From assembly GCA_903918045.1 (NCBI GenBank), contig CAIXCY010000152.1:1-45898 (forward strand): a DNA stretch of 45,898 bases. Reading direction: 5' to 3'. Numbering within the stretch: position 1 is the stretch's first letter; each line of letters begins with the position of its first letter. Shown here one piece after another: positions 41,608 through 45,898 of the stretch. Below the pieces are notes generated by a model. It saw only the letters and a program-made list of their open reading frames with translations. It was not told where the DNA came from and searched no databases. A program made the translations under genes and the position numbers. The stretch comes from an uncultured Bacteroidia bacterium (GTDB taxonomy: Bacteria > Bacteroidota > Bacteroidia > Bacteroidales > Prolixibacteraceae).

Positions 41608-41615
41608 TATATTTG
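41608..41615 (+). promoter_or_regulatory. -7 box of the hxlR-type gene
   Basis: TATATTTG matches TAnnTTTG. Transcription would begin near 41622, and both operator copies would lie just downstream of it, in the leader. Confidence 0.5.
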
Positions 41616-41625
41616 CTATCTATTA

Positions 41626-41657
41626 GTAACTAGTTACCTGATGGAAACTAGTTACCT
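41626..41657. promoter_or_regulatory. Probable HxlR operator (two copies)
   Basis: GTAACTAGTTAC (41626-41637) is a perfect 12-bp palindrome. AACTAGTTACCT occurs at 41628-41639 and again at 41646-41657, offset by 18 bp. AGTAACTT further on (41671-41678) may be a third half-site. The layout covers the -33 region of the reductase promoter and the leader of the regulator gene. Confidence 0.6.
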
Positions 41658-41681
41658 TTAAGTAACTTTAAAGTAAAGAAT

Positions 41682-42062
41682 ATGGAACATACATACGGGA
41701 AAGAAGCGTGCCAGGCAAAATTAAGGGCCTCGCGTGATGCGTTGGAAGTCATTCAGGGGAAATGGAGAATCCCGATAATCGTCTCCTTAACTTATGGAAA
41801 TAAACGATTTGGGGAGATCAAGAAGGATATTGAAGATATTTCCCCTAAGATGTTATCGCAGGAGTTAAAGGAGTTGGAGATGAATAAACTGATTTCAAGA
41901 ACCCTCTATGATTCTATGCCGGTAACTGTCGAATATGCCTTAACGCCTCTGGGAGCGTCGTTGAATAATTTGTTGCAGGAACTTTTGCAATGGGGAATCC
42001 ATTTTCGTTCAGAGATGACTGGAAAAGAGATGAAGGTCCCCGAATTAGCAGAACATGATTAA
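41682..42062 (+). CDS. HxlR-family transcriptional regulator
   Basis: Winged-helix regulator of 126 residues. The core is family-typical: ALEVIQGKWRIPIIVSLTYG, RFGEIKKDIEDISPKMLSQE and LTPLGASLNNLLQELLQWGI. Cys9 (GKEACQAKL) near the N-terminus sits where redox- or electrophile-sensing members carry their reactive Cys. It is divergent from an FMN reductase and probably controls both genes through the palindromic sites between them. It ends 1 bp before the stop of the convergent symporter gene, without a terminator. Confidence 0.94.
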   Translation: MEHTYGKEACQAKLRASRDALEVIQGKWRIPIIVSLTYGNKRFGEIKKDIEDISPKMLSQELKELEMNKLISRTLYDSMPVTVEYALTPLGASLNNLLQELLQWGIHFRSEMTGKEMKVPELAEHD

Positions 42063-42063
42063 T

Positions 42064-43305
42064 TCAGCCAATTAGTTCTTTTGCTTTGGTCATATCGATC
42101 TCTTTCTCCGATTTCGCGATCACGATTGTAGCGATGGCATTGCCAATGAGATTGGTAATCGCACGTGCCTCACTCATAAAGCGGTCTATTCCGAGGATCA
42201 GGGCAATAGCTGCTACGGGAATATTCCCTACGATAGGCAGCACTGCAGCCAGTGTGATAAATCCGCTTCCGGTAACCCCGGCTGCCCCTTTTGAGGCGAG
42301 CATAAGAATGACCAAAAGTGATAATTGGTGCGAAAGTTCAAGCGGACTATTCGTTGCCTGCGCCAAAAAGACGGCAGCCATAGTCAGGTAGATCGAAGTC
42401 CCGTCAAGATTAAATGAGTAACCTGTTGGTACGACCAATCCCACGACGGGTTCAGAACAACCCATCTTGCGCAGCTTATCCATTAAACTTGGGAGGGCAG
42501 CTTCCGATGACGAGGTTCCAAGTACAATTAAGATCTCTTCTTTAATATATTTGAGCAATTGCCACAGGCTAAAGCCATTATATTTAAGTATCCCACCGAG
42601 AATAAAAAATATAAAAACGATACAGGTGAGATAAAACGATCCCATTAATTGTCCAAGTGAAACCAGGGAGCCCAGGCCGTATTTGCCGATCGTAAAGCTC
42701 ATTGCTCCGAGCGCACCCAGGGGGGCAACCCGCATGATGATTTTTATGATTGCGAACAGGGAATCTTCAAACGATTTCAATACTACCAAAAGCGGTTTGG
42801 CCTTGGTCCCAATTTTAGACAGGGCAAATCCCAGCAAAATAGCGAAGAAAAGGACCTGCAGAATATTTCCATTGGAAAGTGCATTGATAATATTGTCCGG
42901 GATAATATTCATAATAAAATCCTGGACACCAACACTCTTGCTTTGAGTCATATACCCTTCAACCGCTTTCATATCCAGTGAGGCAGGATCAATATTCATC
43001 CCTACGCCCGGTTTGAGTATATTGATCACCACCAATCCGATCATCAAAGCAAAGGTGGAGACGATTTCGAAATAGATGATGGTCTTGATTCCGACAACCC
43101 CTACCTTCTTGGTATTCTCCATTCCCGCAATCCCGTTTACAATGGTACAGAAGATTACGGGGCCGATCATCATCTTGATCAGCTTGATAAAGCCATCACC
43201 CAAAGGTTTAAGCTGAACAGCAAAAGAGGGAAAGAAAGTTCCGATGAGTATTCCTGCCAAAATAGCAACAATCACCTGCAGGTAGAGACTCTTTAAATAC
43301 TTCAT
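42064..43305 (-). CDS. dctA: Dicarboxylate/amino acid:cation symporter (DAACS, DctA/GltP type)
   Basis: Inner-membrane symporter of 413 residues with eight transmembrane helices and two re-entrant loops. Family signatures are intact: the serine-rich hairpin [14 protein letters not shown], the TM7-type motif [18 protein letters not shown] and [20 protein letters not shown] in hairpin 2. Together these suggest uptake of C4-dicarboxylates (succinate, fumarate, malate) or glutamate/aspartate; the sequence alone does not decide, and the symbol is by similarity. A shorter N-terminus than E. coli DctA is usual in the family. A near-consensus -7 box, TATTTTCG, lies in the minus-strand upstream region. 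Divergent from the GH2 gene. Confidence 0.9.
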   Translation of the reverse strand: MKYLKSLYLQVIVAILAGILIGTFFPSFAVQLKPLGDGFIKLIKMMIGPVIFCTIVNGIAGMENTKKVGVVGIKTIIYFEIVSTFALMIGLVVINILKPGVGMNIDPASLDMKAVEGYMTQSKSVGVQDFIMNIIPDNIINALSNGNILQVLFFAILLGFALSKIGTKAKPLLVVLKSFEDSLFAIIKIIMRVAPLGALGAMSFTIGKYGLGSLVSLGQLMGSFYLTCIVFIFFILGGILKYNGFSLWQLLKYIKEEILIVLGTSSSEAALPSLMDKLRKMGCSEPVVGLVVPTGYSFNLDGTSIYLTMAAVFLAQATNSPLELSHQLSLLVILMLASKGAAGVTGSGFITLAAVLPIVGNIPVAAIALILGIDRFMSEARAITNLIGNAIATIVIAKSEKEIDMTKAKELIG

Positions 43306-43395
43306 TGAAATTTTAGTTGCTGGAATAGTTTACGAAAATAGTGATTATTTTGATGATCCGGGAAAGTGAAATTAATTTGAATCAAGCTTTTATAA

Positions 43396-43413
43396 TTTAG
43401 TAGTTTTACTAAA
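43396..43413. promoter_or_regulatory. Inverted repeat upstream of the GH2 gene
   Basis: TTTAGTA (43396-43402) and TACTAAA (43407-43413) are separated by GTTT, about 20 bp before the ATG at 43433. It could be an operator for a sugar-responsive regulator, but AT-rich dyads also arise by chance. Confidence 0.3.
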
Positions 43414-43432
43414 ATTTTATAAAAATTAATTT

Positions 43433-45259
43433 ATGAGACCATTTCACACCTTTAGAATCGGTATGTTATTCATTATCTTGATCGCAGGAATAATTTCAAA
43501 CCAGGTTTTTGCCCAAGTGGTGCCAAGATCCGAATATCCCCGCCCTCAGTTTGAACGGGCAGAGTGGTTAAACCTGAATGGCGAATGGAGCTACACCTTC
43601 GATTTTAGTAAATCGGGACTTGAAAAGAATTTCGCTGATTCACAAGGATTTAAAGACAAAATCATTGTCCCCTTCTGTCCGGAGAGCAAATCGTCAGGAG
43701 TTGGGTATACCGACTTTATCGAGGCAATGTGGTACCAGCGAAGGTTTGAAGTTCCAAATGCATGGAATGGTAAACGAGTAATCCTTCATTTTGGCGCCGT
43801 CGACTATCAGAGTGATTTGTTCATTGACGGTAAACTGGTCGGAAGTCACTGGGGTGGTACCTCCTCATTCAGTTTCGACATCACAAAATATGTAACCTTG
43901 GGAAAGCCGCAAAACCTCGTATTATCGGTAAAGGATAATGTCCGTTCGGGTCAGCAACCCGGTGGGAAACAGTGCAATGCATTGAAGTCTGAAGGGTGCA
44001 GCTACACCAGAACCACCGGGATATGGCAAACTGTCTGGCTCGAAGCAGCAGCCAAAAATGGTCTCAAGGATTGTTTCGTTTTACCCGATCTTGACAATTC
44101 CCGGTTTGTCTTTCAACCACGGTTTTATGGTGTGGATCGGGGAATGAAGCTACGAATCAAGGTGCTCGAAGGGACTAAAGTAATTGCCCAACAGGAAATT
44201 GCTGCCGCCGATAACATTCCTTGTAGTGTAAATCTTAAAAATCCCAAAACCTGGTCCCCTGAATCTCCTTTCTTATACGATATTATTTATCAGGTTGTAG
44301 ATAAGCAAAATGCAATCACCGATGAAGTCAAAGGATATGCGGGTATGCGGAAGGTGCATATCGAAGGGAATAAATTATATTTGAACAACCAGCCCATATT
44401 CCTGAGATTTGTTCTGGATCAGGGTTTTTATCCCGATGGAATATGGACTGCTCCTACCGATGCAGCATTAAAACAGGATATTCAGTTTTCGATGGATGCC
44501 GGATTTAACGGGGCACGTCTGCATCAAAAAGTTTTTGAAGAGCGGTTTCATTACTGGGCCGATAAATTGGGGTATCTCACCTGGGGTGAATCTTCAAGCT
44601 GGGGCATTTCGAACAATGATATCGAGTCGGCCCGGAATTTCCTGAGCGAATGGAATGAAATTGTACTCAGAGACAGAAGCTACCCCTCGATCATAGGCTG
44701 GTCTCCATTCAATGAGACTGGCGGAGGTATTCAGCACAATCGGATGGTTTCTGACGCTTTTACTGCAACAAAGATGATCGATCCCACCAGACCGGTAAAC
44801 GATGCGAGTGGTTATTTTCATGTGATGCCTGACCTGTATACCGCACACAACTATGAGCAAAATCCTGAGGAATTCAAAAAACAGTTGTCGCCGTCTAACG
44901 ATTCTCCTGTTTTCAACAATAACCCAAAACAAGCTCCATACGAAGGACAACCCTATTTTCTGGATGAATATGGGGGTATTAAATGGGTCTCTGGTAAGGC
45001 ATTCGCAGAAAATACCTGGGGATACGGGGACGGGCCAAAAACCTTGGATGAGTATTACGACAGGTTGGAAAAACTGACCAATGTTATTCTAAGTATTGAT
45101 TACATTTCCGGTTATTGCTACACCCAATTAACCGATGTAGAGCAGGAACAAAACGGGATATATAACTACAACAGAACCAAAAAATTTGATATGAGCCGCA
45201 TCAAAAAGATATTGCAAAGGCAACCGGCATCCTTTTCATTACCTAAGGGGAAAAATTAA
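43433..45259 (+). CDS. Exported glycoside hydrolase family 2 protein
   Basis: Secreted or periplasmic beta-glycosidase of 608 residues, with a signal peptide (first 27 residues, ending VFAQ). A jelly-roll sugar-binding domain (about 40-195), an Ig-like domain (about 200-310) and a TIM barrel (about 315-600) follow. The acid/base Glu428 lies in GWSPFNETGG and the nucleophile Glu512 in YFLDEYGG. Without the C-terminal domains of LacZ it is far shorter than 1000-residue galactosidases. Substrate is open (galactoside, mannoside or glucuronide). It precedes another exported enzyme gene, with a repeat element between them, which suggests a carbohydrate-utilisation cluster continuing past the window. 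Confidence 0.92.
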   Translation: MRPFHTFRIGMLFIILIAGIISNQVFAQVVPRSEYPRPQFERAEWLNLNGEWSYTFDFSKSGLEKNFADSQGFKDKIIVPFCPESKSSGVGYTDFIEAMWYQRRFEVPNAWNGKRVILHFGAVDYQSDLFIDGKLVGSHWGGTSSFSFDITKYVTLGKPQNLVLSVKDNVRSGQQPGGKQCNALKSEGCSYTRTTGIWQTVWLEAAAKNGLKDCFVLPDLDNSRFVFQPRFYGVDRGMKLRIKVLEGTKVIAQQEIAAADNIPCSVNLKNPKTWSPESPFLYDIIYQVVDKQNAITDEVKGYAGMRKVHIEGNKLYLNNQPIFLRFVLDQGFYPDGIWTAPTDAALKQDIQFSMDAGFNGARLHQKVFEERFHYWADKLGYLTWGESSSWGISNNDIESARNFLSEWNEIVLRDRSYPSIIGWSPFNETGGGIQHNRMVSDAFTATKMIDPTRPVNDASGYFHVMPDLYTAHNYEQNPEEFKKQLSPSNDSPVFNNNPKQAPYEGQPYFLDEYGGIKWVSGKAFAENTWGYGDGPKTLDEYYDRLEKLTNVILSIDYISGYCYTQLTDVEQEQNGIYNYNRTKKFDMSRIKKILQRQPASFSLPKGKN

Positions 45260-45680
45260 TTAATGAGAATAATTTAATGTCGTAAAGATTGCTTCGTCCC
45301 CGATACGCTGTCGCTATCGGGGCAGGCAGTACCTCCTCGCAATGACCTGTGGCACGCGGCAAGAAGAGAGATGGGGAGGTATGGCGGCCCTGCCGCCATA
45401 CCTCCCCATCTCTCTGTTATTCAAGCATCTGTCATTGCGAGGAGCTCTGCGATAATTTTATATGAAATGATGACATACTGAGCGACGAAGCAATCTTTAC
45501 CACCAGTCTTCCTTTCTTGGTAACTTCAAGAAGCAATAATACATCTTTAATGCAACATCATTTTAATTTTGGATTTTTAAGAAAACAGTATATTTTGGAA
45601 TATGACATTATTTCCTGATTAAAACTTAAAAAATTAACAAGGAAAATTTTAATTTAGAACCTTATTAAATAATAATTTAA
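45260..45680. other. Spacer between GH2 and the next exported enzyme
   Basis: No gene is seen in these 421 bp. A nested palindromic element fills 45282-45500, and the last 180 bp are AT-rich sequence that should hold the promoter of the next gene. I see no perfect -7 box in it. Confidence 0.6.
45282..45500. repeat. Nested palindromic intergenic repeat element (about 219 bp)
   Basis: The ends form a perfect 17-bp inverted repeat (45282-45298 and 45484-45500; GTAAAGATTGCTTCGTC at the left). Inside are three further perfect dyads: CCCCGATA/TATCGGGG (45298-45305 and 45315-45322), CTCCTCGCAATGAC (45333-45346) with its complement at 45431-45444, and a central 24-bp hairpin (45365-45388 and 45392-45415) with a 3-nt loop. 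The words CATTGCGAGGAG and GACGAAGCAATCTTT are typical of dispersed repeats I know from several bacterial phyla. No open reading frame is seen. It probably moves as a non-autonomous element or folds as RNA. Confidence 0.85.
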
Positions 45681-45898
45681 ATGAAGCCAACCACTACCAT
45701 TCTATGTCTCTGTTTATTAGTAATTACACTTTTCCTGCCCGGTCTTTCCGCCCAAACCACTATTCAATCTTATGAGATCAATAAGATCAGTAAAACATAT
45801 GTGCATGTTCCTGTAAAAACCGGCGCCCCAAAAACCTGGGTAACCGTAAATGTCGACGGTGTGATGCAACATGAATTCGAGGTTGAGCTCGCACCTGA
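45681..45898 (+). CDS. Exported protein, probable GH32-type enzyme N-terminus (cut by window edge)
   Basis: Only the first 72 codons are present. A signal peptide (MKPTTTILCLCLLVITLFLP, ending LSAQ near residue 25) is followed by a beta-sandwich-like stretch: KTYVHVPVKTGAPKTWVTVN, then VDGVMQHEFEVELAPE. This resembles the DUF4980 domain found at the N-terminus of Bacteroidota GH32 enzymes (levanases, fructanases). The call rests on recall of that domain's pattern, so the family is tentative. Its place after a GH2 gene fits a polysaccharide-utilisation cluster. Confidence 0.6.
   Translation, partial: MKPTTTILCLCLLVITLFLPGLSAQTTIQSYEINKISKTYVHVPVKTGAPKTWVTVNVDGVMQHEFEVELAP

Noticed and set aside
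42064-43305. Possibility that the symporter and HxlR gene form a functional pair
   Set aside because: They are convergent with a 1-bp gap, which gives no shared promoter, and the HxlR operator lies on the other side of the regulator.
1-45898. CRISPR array, tRNA, rRNA, phage or insertion-sequence genes
   Set aside because: I saw no regularly spaced direct repeats, no tRNA-like cloverleaf, and no transposase, integrase or phage structural motifs on either strand.

Overview
The window looks like chromosomal DNA of a member of the Bacteroidota, most likely class Bacteroidia. Three things point there: repeated TAnnTTTG -7 promoter boxes with very short leaders and no Shine-Dalgarno sequences; typical families of the phylum (S46 dipeptidyl peptidase, fused alpha/beta E1 of a 2-oxoacid dehydrogenase, ferritin-like/VIT1 fusion, HydE, a TPR histidine kinase with a NarL-type regulator, secreted glycoside hydrolases); and low GC spacers carrying phylum-type intergenic repeats. 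I see no rRNA, tRNA, CRISPR array, transposase, integrase or phage genes.

Layout. 1-4279 (minus): an E2-E3-E1 operon for a branched-chain or pyruvate-type 2-oxoacid dehydrogenase, with E1 cut by the window edge. It is divergent from a GntR/HutC regulator (4494-5210), and two palindromic operators lie in the spacer. 5308-6631 (minus): two unrecognised, paralogous, membrane-targeted small proteins, each with four copies of a 17-residue repeat. Both have the same upstream inverted-repeat element at the same distance from a sigma-54-like -24 element. 6897-9380: MutS2, followed by a remnant of an AAA ATPase gene. 9784-12359: a TPR sensor kinase and NarL-type regulator, translationally coupled. 12741-17198: several secreted or lipoprotein hypotheticals and a PQQ-like beta-propeller. 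17393-22316: a two-gene unit encoding an exported papain-like protease with a DUF4384-like domain and an exported WD40-caspase.

22382-27165 (minus): rhodanese, an S46 peptidase predicted to be DPP11-like from its Arg667, and a Maf / KdsC-like phosphatase / DUF2520 oxidoreductase operon. 27313-30021: pyruvate phosphate dikinase. 30277-33098 (minus): a YetF-type membrane protein, a ferritin-like/VIT1 metal transporter, and a ferredoxin-nitroreductase. 33207-36620: ruvX-def, hydE and a Band 7 protein. 36674-43305: ComEC, a DUF255/YyaL-like thioredoxin-domain protein, a divergent FMN reductase/HxlR pair with a shared operator, and a DAACS dicarboxylate symporter. 43433-45898: a GH2 enzyme, a nested palindromic repeat element, and the start of a probable GH32 protein.

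Most of the window is conserved housekeeping and central metabolism. The parts most worth a second look are the paralogous 17-residue-repeat proteins with their shared promoter architecture, the exported papain/caspase pair, the two-operator switch of the dehydrogenase operon, the dyad-rich 12.4-12.7 kb spacer, and the nested palindromic element at 45.3-45.5 kb. All functional statements come from reading the sequence and from family knowledge; no database search was run.
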